Part shown: positions 29,457 to 38,239 of the stretch, in pieces | How the letters are laid out: each line of letters begins with the position of its first letter | Numbering within the stretch: position 1 is the first letter of the stretch | NCBI RefSeq assembly: GCF_016595675.1 | Contig: NZ_JAENJH010000010.1 | Coordinates: 145,673 to 209,672 of the forward strand | Reading direction: 5' to 3' | Length of the DNA stretch: 64,000 bases | Source: Prauserella cavernicola | GTDB lineage: Bacteria; Actinomycetota; Actinomycetes; Mycobacteriales; Pseudonocardiaceae | The notes under the pieces: model-generated | Seen by the model: only the letters and a program-made list of their open reading frames with translations | What the model was told of the DNA's origin: nothing | Databases searched by the model: none | Position numbers and translations under genes: made by a program

Positions 29457-30719
29457 ATGGGTGAGATCGCGCGGGACCCCCGCGGACCGCGTTCGGCGGT
29501 GATCGTCGGGGCCGGCGTGGTCGGGCTCTCCACGGCGTGGTTCCTGCAGGAGCGCGGCATCGACGTCACCGTCGTCGACCGGAACGGGGTCGCCTCCGGT
29601 GCCTCGTGGGGCAACGCGGGCTGGTTGTCGCCGGGACTGGCGCTGCCGCTCAACGATCCCGGCGTGCTGCGCTTCGGCCTCTCGGCGCTGTTCGACCGCA
29701 CGGCGCCGCTGCACGTTCCCGCCACTCCCGACCCGGCGCTGTGGCGGTTCCTGCTCCGCTTCGCCGCGCGCTGCACGTGGCGGTCGTGGGACCGCGTGGC
29801 CAGGGCCAACCTCGCGCTCAACACCGCCTGCCTCGACGCCTACGACGCGCTCACCGCCGGTGGCGTGCCGACCCCGACCGTTCCCGCGCCGATCACCGCG
29901 GTCTTCGAGTCGGCCCAGCACGCCGCGGGACTGCTGGCCGAGCTGCGCAGGCTGCGCGACGCGGGCCAGGAACTCACGTTCTCCGGCCTCACCGAGAGCG
30001 AACTGCGCGAGGCGCTGCCGCAGGCGTCGGACTCACTCGGCGCCGGGGTGCGGCTGGTGGGTCAGCGCTACGTCGACCCCGGCGCCTTTGTCACCTCGCT
30101 CGCCGAGGCCGTGCGGTCGAGGGGCGGGCACATCCGCGGCGGGTTCGACGTCGTGGAGGTGCGGCCCCAGCGCTACGCCGTGGCGCTGCGCTCGGCGTCG
30201 GCGGGCTCGGTGTCGGCCAGCGTCGCGGTGCTCGCCACCGGCGCGTGGCTGGGCGGGCTGGCGCGGCGCTGCGGGGTCCGCGTTCCGGTGCGGGCGGGCC
30301 GCGGCTATTCGTTCACGGTGCCGACGGAGCAGCCCGTGCCCGGACCGGTGTACCTGCCCACCGCCCGCGTGGCGTGCACGCCGTACCGGGACGGGCTCCG
30401 CATCGCGGGCACCATGGAGTTCCGGCCACCCGACGCGCCGCTCGACGCGAGCCGGATCGAGGCGATCGTCTCCTCCGCGCGGCCGCTGCTCACGGGCGTG
30501 CGCTGGGAGGACCGCCACGACGAGTGGGTCGGGCCGCGCCCCGTGACCCACGACGGCAACCCGGTGATCGGCGAGACCGCGCAGCCCGGTGTGTACGTCG
30601 CGGGTGGCCACGGCATGTGGGGACTCACGCAGGGACCCGTCACCGGCCGCCTGCTGGCCGAGCAGATCGCCACGGGCGTCAAGCCCGGGGCGCTGCGGGA
30701 CTTCGACCCCCTGCGCTGA
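29457..30719 (+). CDS. DadA-like FAD-dependent amino-acid dehydrogenase
   Basis: This 420-residue flavoprotein of the DAO/DadA group should deaminate a D-amino acid or similar amine oxidatively. The N-terminal FAD motif is SAVIVGAGVVGLSTAWFLQE, followed by VASGASWGNAGWLSPGLALP, a typical DadA segment. The C-terminus has GPRPVTHDGNPVIGETAQPG and VYVAGGHGMWGLTQGPVTG. A GGGAAGG-type site precedes the ATG at 29457. The PucR gene diverges from it, which fits substrate-induced amino-acid catabolism. Its stop shares bases with the start of the GreA-like gene (TGATG). Confidence 0.9.
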   Translation: MGEIARDPRGPRSAVIVGAGVVGLSTAWFLQERGIDVTVVDRNGVASGASWGNAGWLSPGLALPLNDPGVLRFGLSALFDRTAPLHVPATPDPALWRFLLRFAARCTWRSWDRVARANLALNTACLDAYDALTAGGVPTPTVPAPITAVFESAQHAAGLLAELRRLRDAGQELTFSGLTESELREALPQASDSLGAGVRLVGQRYVDPGAFVTSLAEAVRSRGGHIRGGFDVVEVRPQRYAVALRSASAGSVSASVAVLATGAWLGGLARRCGVRVPVRAGRGYSFTVPTEQPVPGPVYLPTARVACTPYRDGLRIAGTMEFRPPDAPLDASRIEAIVSSARPLLTGVRWEDRHDEWVGPRPVTHDGNPVIGETAQPGVYVAGGHGMWGLTQGPVTGRLLAEQIATGVKPGALRDFDPLR

Positions 30720-31366
30720 TGGCGGGGGAGAAACCACTCGACGCGACCGAGCGCGCCGAGCTGGAGTGGCTGCGCGCGGAGAACGCGCTGCTGCGCACCC
30801 AGCGCGACGTCCTCGAACGCGTCGCCACCGGATTCGCCGAGGACGCGGGCGTCACCGCGCTCGCGCGACTCACCGCACACCAGCACAGCACGAACCGAGG
30901 ACGGCCGATGACCGACACCCACCGCCGCTGGCTCACCGCCGACGCCTACGACCGGCTGAGGCAGGAGCTCGCCGCCCTGCGCCACCACCGCGACGAACCC
31001 GGCCACACCAATGGCTCCGGCGACGACCAGGCCCTGGACGGACACCGCCGCCAGGCGCGCATCCGCGAGCTCGAACAGCTGCTCCACCACGCCGTCGTGG
31101 AGCAGCCGCCGCCCGACGACGGGGTGGCCGAACCGGGCATGGTCCTCACGGTCACCTTCGAGGGAGACGACGAGCCAGAGACGTTCCTTCTGGGCGTGCG
31201 CGACGGCGGTGATGCCGACGGGCTCGAGGTCTACTCGCCGGAGTCGCCACTGGGCAGGGCACTGGCCGGAGCCACGCCGGGTGAACAGCGCGCCTACCCG
31301 GTGCCCAGCGGAGCGACGGTGCGCGTGACGCTGTTGCGCGCGGTGCCCTACGGCAGGCACCGCTGA
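30719..31366 (+). CDS. GreA/GreB C-terminal domain protein, possibly with transposase-like N-terminal helix
   Basis: The C-terminal 80 residues match the FKBP-like domain of GreA/GreB: PGMVLTVTFEGDDEPETFLL, then VYSPESPLGRALAGATPGEQ with the SPLGRAL hallmark. Before it lies a helical pair (RRWLTADAYDRLRQELAALR, RQARIRELEQLLHHAVV) like the Gre coiled coil. An ATG at 30908 with GAGGA six bases upstream would give a compact 152-residue Gre-like protein. The same frame is open back to an ATG at 30719 that overlaps the DadA-like stop. Those 63 extra residues (LEWLRAENALLRTQRDVLER) resemble the leucine-zipper helix of IS3-type transposase OrfA. Both starts are plausible. The Gre coiled-coil tip acidic residues are not obvious, so transcript cleavage activity is doubtful. 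Confidence 0.75.
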   Translation: MAGEKPLDATERAELEWLRAENALLRTQRDVLERVATGFAEDAGVTALARLTAHQHSTNRGRPMTDTHRRWLTADAYDRLRQELAALRHHRDEPGHTNGSGDDQALDGHRRQARIRELEQLLHHAVVEQPPPDDGVAEPGMVLTVTFEGDDEPETFLLGVRDGGDADGLEVYSPESPLGRALAGATPGEQRAYPVPSGATVRVTLLRAVPYGRHR

Positions 31367-31393
31367 CGGTCTACACGCGACAGTCGCGTTCGG

Positions 31394-32039
31394 TCACAGT
31401 CGCTCGGTGTCCAGCCGGATGGACGCCGCGAACGACCGGAAGTCGCCGATCACCCCGGCGAAGTCGGCATCGGCGACGGTGAGCAGCGCACGCACGGCGG
31501 GATCGCGCGCATCCGGCACGGTGAGGTAGAGCTGCGACTGGACCAGCTCGCGCACCGGTCCCGACGGCGTCGTGACCCGCAGGTCCTGTGTGAGCCCGGG
31601 GGCTCCGGCGCCGCCGACGTCGTCGCGGCTCGCCACGCTCACCCCGGCACCCGCCGCGCTCAACGTCGCCACCGACTCGTCGGCGATCGTCGCGAGCGCG
31701 GCGCCGTCCGAGCGGACCTCGCCCTCGAGCACGATCGTGGGCGTGAACCCGGAGTCCGGTGTGTCCCGCGTGCGGCAGCATTCCCCGCCGCAGCACCTCG
31801 ACCTGGTGCCCGTATCGCCGCACGGTCGCGTCGAACAGCCCGCCCGCCTCGTCGCGCCACGCCGCTCCCGCCGCGGTGCCCGCGGCGATGGTCCGCTGCC
31901 CCGCCGCCTGCGCGGTCGCCCCCGCCTGCTGCCACGCCTGACCGAGGCGCAGCGCGGCGTCCTCGTCGTCCGGCGGCCAGGGATCCCAGATCGCCGTGAC
32001 CTGGCTCCACAGCTCGCCCGTCGGTTCAGGAAGTCCCAT
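31394..32039 (-). pseudogene. Type VII secretion-like N-terminal module joined out of frame to an LpqN-like domain
   Basis: From the ATG at 32039 the frame reads MGLPEPTGELWSQVTAIWDP, then helical sequence (LRLGQAWQQAGATAQAAGQR, GAAWRDEAGGLFDATVRRYG) like the N-terminal WXG-type export modules of actinobacterial toxins. Near 31760-31785 sense is lost. The neighbouring frame carries GFTPTIVLEGEVRSDGAALA, LTQDLRVTTPSGPVRELVQS and QLYLTVPDARDPAVRALLTV, then SIRLDTERL and a stop at 31394. That second part resembles LpqN-type lipoprotein domains but has no start or lipobox of its own; only a GTG at 31732 is available. A deletion or frameshift fusing two genes is the simplest reading. It overlaps the upstream gene's stop, so they were one operon. 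Confidence 0.6.
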
Positions 32040-32355
32040 CGCCGCCCGCCGTTTCCAGCGCGACGGCCCCCGCGGCGTCGGCGCCGAGGTAGTCCGCGAC
32101 ACACCGGCGCCCGATGTCGGCGTACTGGCCGGGCAGCGCGCTGCCCTCGGCCGCCGAACTCGACACCGCCTCGGCACCGGGCCGGTAGGTGCTCAGGAAC
32201 GCCTGCCCCACCGGACCGCCACCGAGAGTGCCCGCCAGCGTGGCGATCGAGGCATCGGCCTCCGCCCACCCGGACACGAACGCCTCGCCCGCGGCGCGCA
32301 GCTCCGCCATCGCGGCCCCGGTGGCGGCCTGGTCCAGCTCCGCACCGCCCGTCAT
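32026..32355 (-). CDS. WXG100-like small helical protein, putative type VII substrate
   Basis: This 109-residue protein is made of two helical regions around residues 5-45 and 47-95. The first ends with SGWAEADASIATLAG; the second contains Y89-L-G-A-D93, which fits the YxxxD/E export signal of type VII secretion substrates. Its stop overlaps the start of the next minus-strand gene by 14 bases, the coupled arrangement usual for export partner pairs. No ESX core genes (EccC, EccD, MycP) are in the window. The identification rests on architecture and motif, not on strong family identity. The ATG at 32355 lacks a strong ribosome binding site. Confidence 0.55.
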   Translation of the reverse strand: MTGGAELDQAATGAAMAELRAAGEAFVSGWAEADASIATLAGTLGGGPVGQAFLSTYRPGAEAVSSSAAEGSALPGQYADIGRRCVADYLGADAAGAVALETAGGDGTS

Positions 32356-32444
32356 GTCAGGACTGCCCGCCGCACCGACGGGAGCCGCCCGCCATCCACT
32401 CGTCCACCGTTGCCGCCCCAGGCCGTCGCACACCCGGATTGTTG

Positions 32445-32482
32445 GCATGCGGTCGCGGGCTCGGCGGGGCGTGACCGCATGC
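32445..32482. repeat. Inverted repeat GCATGCGGTC / GACCGCATGC
   Basis: Exact ten-base arms surround an 18-base loop, about 90 bases upstream of the WXG100-like gene and just past the tRNA terminator. It may be an operator or a leader hairpin for the minus-strand operon. Confidence 0.4.
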
Positions 32483-32504
32483 TGCCGCGAACCGGGGCGG
32501 TGAA

Positions 32505-32544
32505 ACGAAAAAGGCCTTCGTCGCAGGTACGCGGCGAAGGCCTT
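32505..32544 (-). terminator. Intrinsic terminator of the tRNA gene
   Basis: Read on the minus strand, AAGGCCTTCGCCGC pairs with GCGACGAAGGCCTT across a short loop and runs into TTTTTCG. It starts 20 bases past the tRNA 3' end. Confidence 0.85.
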
Positions 32545-32564
32545 CTCCCGATGATCCGTAGGTG

Positions 32565-32638
32565 TGCCCCCGGTGAGACTCGAACTCACACTTGCACGAT
32601 TTTGAGTCGTGTGCCTCTGCCAATTGGGCTACGGGGGC
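32565..32638 (-). tRNA. tRNA with CAA anticodon (tRNA-Leu-like) but short variable loop
   Basis: The minus strand folds as a 74-base cloverleaf: acceptor GCCCCCG/CGGGGGC, a three-pair D stem (GCC/GGC) with an 11-base loop, anticodon stem CACGA/TCGTG with loop CTCAAAA (anticodon CAA), variable region CAAGT, and T arm GTGAG-TTCGAGT-CTCAC. The discriminator is A and no CCA is encoded. CAA reads UUG leucine codons, and A73 and the D-loop form fit leucine. Ordinary bacterial leucine tRNAs, however, have a long variable arm of ten or more bases, and here it has only five. The gene has its own terminator and is divergent from pdtaR. Confidence 0.88.
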
Positions 32639-32834
32639 GTGAACGTGGACTTTACTCGCCGTCGAACCGTCCCCGGCATTCGGGCTACCACGGAAATGTT
32701 TCCGCCACGGAACCAACGCGACGATCACCGCACGTGGCGAACGCCATCTCTCCCGTAGCGCGTTTGCCCGGTAGCCTGGAGCCTGCGGCACGCCGCATGT
32801 ATTCACATCCAGTCGATCGCCCAGGAGGACCCCG

Positions 32835-33455
32835 GTGACCGAAGCGGCTACCGAGGCCGAGGCCAACGGTGTTGCCACTGCACCGCAGCGTCGTGTGCTC
32901 GTCGCGGAGGACGAGGCACTGATCCGGCTTGACCTCGTCGAAATGTTGCGCGAGGAAGGCTACGAGGTGGTCGGCGAGGCCGGCGACGGTGAAGAAGCTA
33001 TCAAACTCGCCACCGATCTCAAGCCCGATCTGGTGATCCTGGACGTCAAGATGCCCAAACTCGACGGCATCGAGGCAGCGGCCAAGATCACCGGTGACCG
33101 GGTCGCCCCGGTCGTCATCCTCACCGCGTTCAGCCAGCGCGACCTGATCGAGCGTGCCCGCGAGGCCGGCACCATGGCCTACCTGGTCAAGCCGTTCGCC
33201 AAGCGCGACCTCGTACCCGCGATCGAACTCGCCGTCAGCCGGTTCTCCGAGCTGCAGGCGCTCGAGTCCGAGGTCGCGGGGCTCAGCGAGCGGCTCGAGA
33301 CGCGCAAGCTGATCGACCGCGCGAAGGGCCTGCTCATGTCGCAGCAGGGCCTCACCGAGCCCGATGCCTTCCGCTGGATCCAGCGGACCGCGATGGACCG
33401 CAGGACCACGATGAAGGCGGTCGCGCAGGCCGTCGTCGACAACATCGACAAGTAG
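32835..33455 (+). CDS. pdtaR: PdtaR-type response regulator with ANTAR RNA-binding domain
   Basis: This 206-residue protein has a receiver domain (residues 20-140) with acidic pocket VAEDEALIRLDL, phospho-acceptor Asp70 in VILDVKMPKLDG, and the conserved Thr and Lys in ILTAFSQRDL and YLVKPFAKRDL. The C-terminal ANTAR domain (LETRKLIDRAKGLLMSQQGL, FRWIQRTAMDRRTTMKAVAQ) binds two-hexaloop RNA and relieves transcription termination. It matches M. tuberculosis PdtaR (Rv1626), and its position near polA agrees. The partner kinase PdtaS is not in the window. AGGAGG precedes the GTG start. Confidence 0.95.
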   Translation: MTEAATEAEANGVATAPQRRVLVAEDEALIRLDLVEMLREEGYEVVGEAGDGEEAIKLATDLKPDLVILDVKMPKLDGIEAAAKITGDRVAPVVILTAFSQRDLIERAREAGTMAYLVKPFAKRDLVPAIELAVSRFSELQALESEVAGLSERLETRKLIDRAKGLLMSQQGLTEPDAFRWIQRTAMDRRTTMKAVAQAVVDNIDK

Positions 33456-33482
33456 GGCCGGCCGGCTCGTCCGAAACTCACA

Positions 33483-33526
33483 ACACCCCGCCCCTGTGAT
33501 GCAGATCACAGGGGCGGGGTGTTTTT
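33483..33526 (+). terminator. Intrinsic terminator after pdtaR
   Basis: ACACCCCGCCCCTGTGAT and its perfect complement flank a GCAG loop and are followed by TTTTTG. It is a textbook stem with T run, 28 bases past the stop. Confidence 0.93.
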
Positions 33527-33855
33527 GTGCAACAGTGCTGCTCATGCCGGGCATCGGCGCCCCGCGCACTACTTTCGGGTGACCTGGGTCATGTACGGTT
33601 CTTCGTTATTCGCACCGTGGCGGTGCGCGCTCGTGAGCGCCCGCTGATTACTGATGGTTCAGACCCGATTGTTGCAATGCTTCGATCGGGCGTTAACTGT
33701 CGGTTAACGGCCCCCAGCACCGTCACGATGTGGATACAACGGCTGCAGTTGCTGGGCAACTGACACCGGTCGGGCTACGTTCATCGCCCAGTCAGGTCTC
33801 GACCTTCGGGGCGGCGGTCGTGTCCTGCGGTCTTTGAAGGACATCGGGAGGAAAA
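33527..33855 (+). other. Long upstream region of the liv operon
   Basis: About 330 bases without a credible gene lie between the pdtaR terminator and livK. The composition is AT-richer around 33590-33730. It contains the phased GTTAAC pair described separately, an inverted CCCGAT/ATCGGG pair at about 33664-33690, and a strong GGGAGG ribosome binding site just before livK. It probably holds the promoter and operators that match branched-chain amino-acid uptake to nutrition. Confidence 0.6.
33692..33708. promoter_or_regulatory. GTTAAC-N5-GTTAAC tandem palindromes
   Basis: Two GTTAAC hexamers, each itself palindromic, are spaced 11 bases apart (one helix turn) about 150 bases upstream of livK. 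The phasing suggests cooperative binding of a regulator to one face of the DNA. Confidence 0.45.
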
Positions 33856-35079
33856 GTGTCAAGAGCACGGTTTGGGCGGGTTGTGCTGCTGGCGGCCGCA
33901 GCGTCGCTGGTTCTCGGCGCGTGCGCCGCGCGTACCGGTGACGACGGTGGCGGCGACGAGCCGGACTCGCAGCCGCAGGCCAGCGCGCCGGCCCAAGCAG
34001 CCAACGCCGCCGACCCGGCGGGCGACGGCAACGCGACCTGCGACGCCGGCGCGAAGCTGGCCTACGCGGGCACCATCAACGGCGCCAACGCGGCCCTGGG
34101 GCAGAACATCCTCAACGGCGTGAAGGTCGCGGTCGAGAGGCACAACTCGAACAACCCGAACTGCCAAGTCGAACTGGCCGAGTTCGAGACCGAGGGCACG
34201 CCCGACCGCGCCCCCGGCATCGTCACCCAGATCGTCAACACGCAGGACATCATCGGCGTCGTCGGCCTTCCGTTCTCGGGTGAGTCGAAGGCAGCGGGCA
34301 ACATCTTCAACGACAAGGGTCTGGTCCAGCTGACCCCGTCGGCGACCAACCCCGCCCTGAGCGAGAACGGCTGGAAGACCTTCTTCCGCGGTCTCGGCAA
34401 CGACAACACGCAGGGGCCGGCCGCCGCGCAGTTCATCACCGGGGAACTCGGCGCCGAGAACGTCTGCGTCATCCGCGACGACTCGGAGTACGGCATCGGC
34501 CTCGCCAACTCGATCACGGAGGAACTGGGCGACAAGGCGACCTGCCAGGAGCAGATCAAGACCAAGCAGACCGACTTCTCGGCCGTGGTCAACAGCCTGC
34601 GTGGCTCGAGCCCCGACGCGATCTTCTTCTCGGGCTACTACCAGGAAGCCGCTCCGTTCGCGCAGCAGCTCTTCGACGCCGGTGTCGAGGCCCAGTTCGT
34701 GGGCCCGGACGGGGTGAAGGACGACGAGTTCGTCAAGGGCGCCGGTGACGCCGCCGAGGGCGTGTACTTCACCTGCCCGTGCGTTCCCGCCGACCAGTTC
34801 ACCGAGTTCAACGAGGGCTACAAGAAGCAGTCCGGTGGCCGTGAGCCCGGCACCTACTCGCCCGAGGGCTACGACCTCGCGACGATCCTGCTGAAGGGCA
34901 TCGACTCCGGTGTCACGGACCGCGCCGGGATGCTCGACTTCGTCAACAACTACGAGGGTCAGGGGCTGACCAAGAGCTTCAAGTGGGATGACAAGGGCGA
35001 GCTCGCCGAGAGCACCGTCTGGACCTACGAGGTCCAGGACGGAAAGATCGTCCGCAACACCGAGATCAAGCCCAGCTGA
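33856..35079 (+). CDS. livK: Branched-chain amino-acid ABC transporter, substrate-binding lipoprotein
   Basis: This 407-residue lipoprotein has a signal sequence with lipobox LVLGAC (Cys23), then an acidic, Gln/Pro/Ala-rich linker to about residue 60. The Peripla_BP_6 fold follows: KLAYAGTINGANAALGQNIL, IIGVVGLPFSGESKAAGNIF, NGWKTFFRGLGNDNTQGPAA, VCVIRDDSEYGIGLANSITE, FFSGYYQEAAPFAQQL. It captures leucine, isoleucine, valine or related amides outside the membrane for the LivHMGF complex. GGGAGG lies seven bases before the GTG start. It is separated by 87 bases from livH. Confidence 0.93.
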   Translation: MSRARFGRVVLLAAAASLVLGACAARTGDDGGGDEPDSQPQASAPAQAANAADPAGDGNATCDAGAKLAYAGTINGANAALGQNILNGVKVAVERHNSNNPNCQVELAEFETEGTPDRAPGIVTQIVNTQDIIGVVGLPFSGESKAAGNIFNDKGLVQLTPSATNPALSENGWKTFFRGLGNDNTQGPAAAQFITGELGAENVCVIRDDSEYGIGLANSITEELGDKATCQEQIKTKQTDFSAVVNSLRGSSPDAIFFSGYYQEAAPFAQQLFDAGVEAQFVGPDGVKDDEFVKGAGDAAEGVYFTCPCVPADQFTEFNEGYKKQSGGREPGTYSPEGYDLATILLKGIDSGVTDRAGMLDFVNNYEGQGLTKSFKWDDKGELAESTVWTYEVQDGKIVRNTEIKPS

Positions 35080-35166
35080 TCATCGGGTCAGGCACTTTGT
35101 AGTCGGGGCGCGCGCCCGGTGGACGATCCCGCCGGGCCGCGTCCCGACCCCCACGTGGAGAACGAA

Positions 35167-36180
35167 TTGTCCATTCATCACTCGTCCGCGCTGTATCTCG
35201 CGCAGGACGACAGCGTGATCAACTTCGACGTCGCGGGTCTGGTCGACCAGTTCTGGGCCAACACCGTCGACGGTCTGTCCCAGGGCAGCATCTACGCGCT
35301 CGTCGCGCTCGGCTACACGCTCGTCTACGGCGTGCTGAAACTGATCAACTTCGCCCACTCCGAGGTGTTCATCTACGGCGCCTACGCGACGTGGTTCACC
35401 TTCTACGGCCTCGGTTTCCGCCCCGGTCCCACCCCGGAGCTGGCGGTCTTCGAGCTCATCGGCTTCTTACTGCTGGCACTGCTCGCCGCGGTGCTCGTCT
35501 CCGGCGCCACGGCCGTGGTGCTGGAACGCGTCGCCTACCGGCCACTGAGAAACCGCGGTGCCCCCAGGCTGGTCTTCCTGATCACCGCGATCGGTGCCTC
35601 GTTCGTGCTGCAGCAGCTGATCTTCATCTGGCGCGGTGGCAACCCCGAGCAGGCGATCCGGTTGCTGCGCCCGGAACCGGTGTTCGAGGTCTTCGGCGTC
35701 GCGATCACCAACATCACGATCATCATCGTGCTCGCGTCGATCCTGCTGTTCTTCATCGCGGACACGTTCGTCAACCGCACGCGGTTCGGCCGAGGCATCC
35801 GCGCCGTCGCGCAGGACCCCGACACGGCGACCCTGATGGGCGTCAACAAGGAACGCGTCATCATGCTGACGTTCCTCATCGGCGGTCTGCTCGCCGGCGC
35901 CGCGGCGCTGTTCTACATGATGAAGATCCCGCAGGGCGCCTCGTACCAGGGTGGCTTCCTGCTCGGTCTCAAGGCGTTCACCGCCGCCGTCCTCGGCGGT
36001 ATCGGCAACCTGCGCGGCGCACTCCTCGGTGGACTGTTGCTCGGGCTGATGGAGAACTACGGGCAGTCGCTCTTCGGTGGCGAATGGCGTGACGTCGTCG
36101 CCTTCGTGCTGCTCATTGTGATCCTGATGTTCCGCCCGACCGGCATCCTCGGCGAGTCCCTCGGAAAGGCGCGGGTATGA
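35167..36180 (+). CDS. livH: Branched-chain amino-acid ABC transporter permease LivH
   Basis: This 337-residue integral membrane permease has about eight helices. It shows the LivH opening TVDGLSQGSIYALVALGYTL, VYGVLKLINFAHSEVFIYGA, and the ATPase-coupling loop RFGRGIRAVAQDPDTATLMG. The TTG at 35167 is chosen because GGAG lies six bases upstream; GTG codons at 35119 and 35155 lack this. The first 27 residues are a hydrophilic extension. The stop overlaps livM in ATGA. Confidence 0.92.
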   Translation: MSIHHSSALYLAQDDSVINFDVAGLVDQFWANTVDGLSQGSIYALVALGYTLVYGVLKLINFAHSEVFIYGAYATWFTFYGLGFRPGPTPELAVFELIGFLLLALLAAVLVSGATAVVLERVAYRPLRNRGAPRLVFLITAIGASFVLQQLIFIWRGGNPEQAIRLLRPEPVFEVFGVAITNITIIIVLASILLFFIADTFVNRTRFGRGIRAVAQDPDTATLMGVNKERVIMLTFLIGGLLAGAAALFYMMKIPQGASYQGGFLLGLKAFTAAVLGGIGNLRGALLGGLLLGLMENYGQSLFGGEWRDVVAFVLLIVILMFRPTGILGESLGKARV

Positions 36181-37310
36181 CCACCACGACGACGAAAACG
36201 ACGACCTCTGGCCGCCGTTCGCTCAGCGAGTGGTGGAACACGCTCAACCGGCCGCAGCAGTGGGCGATCCTCATCCCGCTGGTGGTGTTCATCTACGCGC
36301 TGCCGGTGCTCAACCCGCCGATCCTCACGACCGAGCCCGGCTACGACTTCCCGATCGCGATGTTCGAGGTGGCGCGCTACGCGCTGATCGCGATCGGACT
36401 CAACGTCGTGGTCGGTCAGGCCGGTCTGCTCGACCTCGGGTACGTGGGCTTCTTCGCGGTGGGCGCCTATGTCGCCGCGCTGTTCACGAGCCCGGACTCG
36501 ATGCTCACCAAGCTGCCGTTCCTGGCCGTGCTGCCGATCGCGATGGCGATCACGATGGTGTTCGGCGTCATCCTCGGCTCACCGACACTACGGCTACGAG
36601 GGGACTATCTCGCGATCGTCACGCTCGGCTTCGGTGAGATCGTGCGCCTGCTGGCCGACAACCTGGAGCCGTTGCGCGGCAACCAGGGCTTCCAGCAGGT
36701 GGGGCACCCGCCGGGCACCAACGCCGACGGCTCGGCGATCTTCAACAACACCGACGGCACGCCGTGGTACTGGCTCACGGTCACGATCATCATCCTGGTG
36801 CTGATGCTGGTCGGGAACCTGGAACGCAGCCGAGTCGGCCGTTCGTGGGTCGCGATCCGCGACGACGAGGACGCCGCCTCGATCATGGGCGTGAACACGT
36901 TCAAGTTCAAGATCTGGGCGTTCGTCATCGGCGCCGCCATCGGCGGGCTCTCCGGCGCGCTGTACGCGGGGCAGCTGGCGTTCGTGAACAACCAGAAGTT
37001 CGACGTGGTGACGTCGATATTGTTCCTGGCCGCCGTGATTCTCGGCGGGTCGGGCAACAAGGTCGGAGTGATCCTCGGCGCCATCATCGTCGCCTACATC
37101 CCGGCGCGGTTCCTCGGCATCGCCGAGTACCGCTTCCTGATCTTCGGTCTCGCACTGATCGTGCTGATGATCTTCCGCCCGCAGGGCCTGCTCGGCGCGC
37201 GGCAGCGGTTGCTGACCTACGGAAGGCAGGCGTACCAACGCTTGCTGGGCAAGGGCGAGCAGATCAGCAAGGACGCTCCGGTCGCGACCGACAAGAACGG
37301 GGGCCAGTGA
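36177..37310 (+). CDS. livM: Branched-chain amino-acid ABC transporter permease LivM
   Basis: This 377-residue permease has about ten helices. Landmarks are [55 protein letters not shown] and the coupling loop [20 protein letters not shown]. It pairs with LivH to form the membrane channel. The N-terminus carries a Thr-rich stretch ([13 protein letters not shown]) and the C-terminus a Lys-rich tail. ATGA overlaps link it to livH, and TGATG links it to livG. Confidence 0.93.
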   Translation: MTTTTTKTTTSGRRSLSEWWNTLNRPQQWAILIPLVVFIYALPVLNPPILTTEPGYDFPIAMFEVARYALIAIGLNVVVGQAGLLDLGYVGFFAVGAYVAALFTSPDSMLTKLPFLAVLPIAMAITMVFGVILGSPTLRLRGDYLAIVTLGFGEIVRLLADNLEPLRGNQGFQQVGHPPGTNADGSAIFNNTDGTPWYWLTVTIIILVLMLVGNLERSRVGRSWVAIRDDEDAASIMGVNTFKFKIWAFVIGAAIGGLSGALYAGQLAFVNNQKFDVVTSILFLAAVILGGSGNKVGVILGAIIVAYIPARFLGIAEYRFLIFGLALIVLMIFRPQGLLGARQRLLTYGRQAYQRLLGKGEQISKDAPVATDKNGGQ

Positions 37311-38239
37311 TGACGGAACCGAACAACGGCAACGGCCCCGAGGTCCCCGCCGAGGGCGGTCTGGCAGCCGAGCTGGCGCACATGACCGAGGCCGAGCTCA
37401 TCGAGCACGAGGCCGAGGTCGCCGAGGTCGTCGCTCCCGACAGGGAGATCGCGGTCGAGGTCGGCGAGACCCTGCTCGACATCGACAACCTGACGATGCG
37501 CTTCGGCGGTCTGACGGCGCTGGACTCGGTGTCGTTCGGGATCCGCCGCGGCGAGATCCTCGGGCTGATCGGTCCCAACGGGGCGGGCAAGACGACGTGC
37601 TTCAACGCCATGACGGGGGTCTACCGGCCGACGTCGGGCCAGGTGCTGCTGGAGGGCAAGCCGCTGGGCAAGCTCGCCAAGCACAACATCACCCGGCGCG
37701 GCATCGCGCGGACCTTCCAGAACATCCGCCTCTTCGGCGAGATGACGGCGCTGGAGAACGTGGTCGTCGGCACCGACGCGCGGCACAAGACCAGTGTCAT
37801 GGGCGCGCTGGTGCGCTCGCCGCGGCACTTCCGGGAGGAGAAGGAGGCGATCGAGCGGGCCATGGCCCTGCTCGACTTCGTCGGCATCGTCGACCGGGCC
37901 GCGGACAAGGCGAAGAACCTGCCCTACGGCTACCAGCGCCGGCTGGAGATCGCCCGCGCGCTGGCCACGGAGCCGAAGCTGCTGTGCCTCGACGAGCCCG
38001 CCGCCGGGTTCAACCCCATCGAGAAGGAAGACCTGATGGGGTTGATCCGCAAGATCCGCGACGACGGGTACACGGTCCTGCTCATCGAACACGACATGAA
38101 GCTCGTGATGGGTGTGACCGATCGCATCGTGGTGCTGGAGTTCGGCAAGAAGATCGCCGACGGTGCTCCCTCCGAGATCCGGGAGAACCCGTCCGTGATC
38201 GCCGCTTACCTGGGAGTTCCCGACGATGACATTGCTTGA
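37310..38239 (+). CDS. livG: Branched-chain amino-acid ABC transporter ATPase LivG
   Basis: This 309-residue ATPase has Walker A GPNGAGKT, the LivG-specific [20 protein letters not shown], signature region [20 protein letters not shown], Walker [14 protein letters not shown] and the switch histidine in [13 protein letters not shown]. The first 55 residues are an acidic extension ([20 protein letters not shown]) not normally present in LivG. The ATG overlaps the livM stop, and the 3' end overlaps livF by 14 bases. Confidence 0.94.
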   Translation: MTEPNNGNGPEVPAEGGLAAELAHMTEAELIEHEAEVAEVVAPDREIAVEVGETLLDIDNLTMRFGGLTALDSVSFGIRRGEILGLIGPNGAGKTTCFNAMTGVYRPTSGQVLLEGKPLGKLAKHNITRRGIARTFQNIRLFGEMTALENVVVGTDARHKTSVMGALVRSPRHFREEKEAIERAMALLDFVGIVDRAADKAKNLPYGYQRRLEIARALATEPKLLCLDEPAAGFNPIEKEDLMGLIRKIRDDGYTVLLIEHDMKLVMGVTDRIVVLEFGKKIADGAPSEIRENPSVIAAYLGVPDDDIA

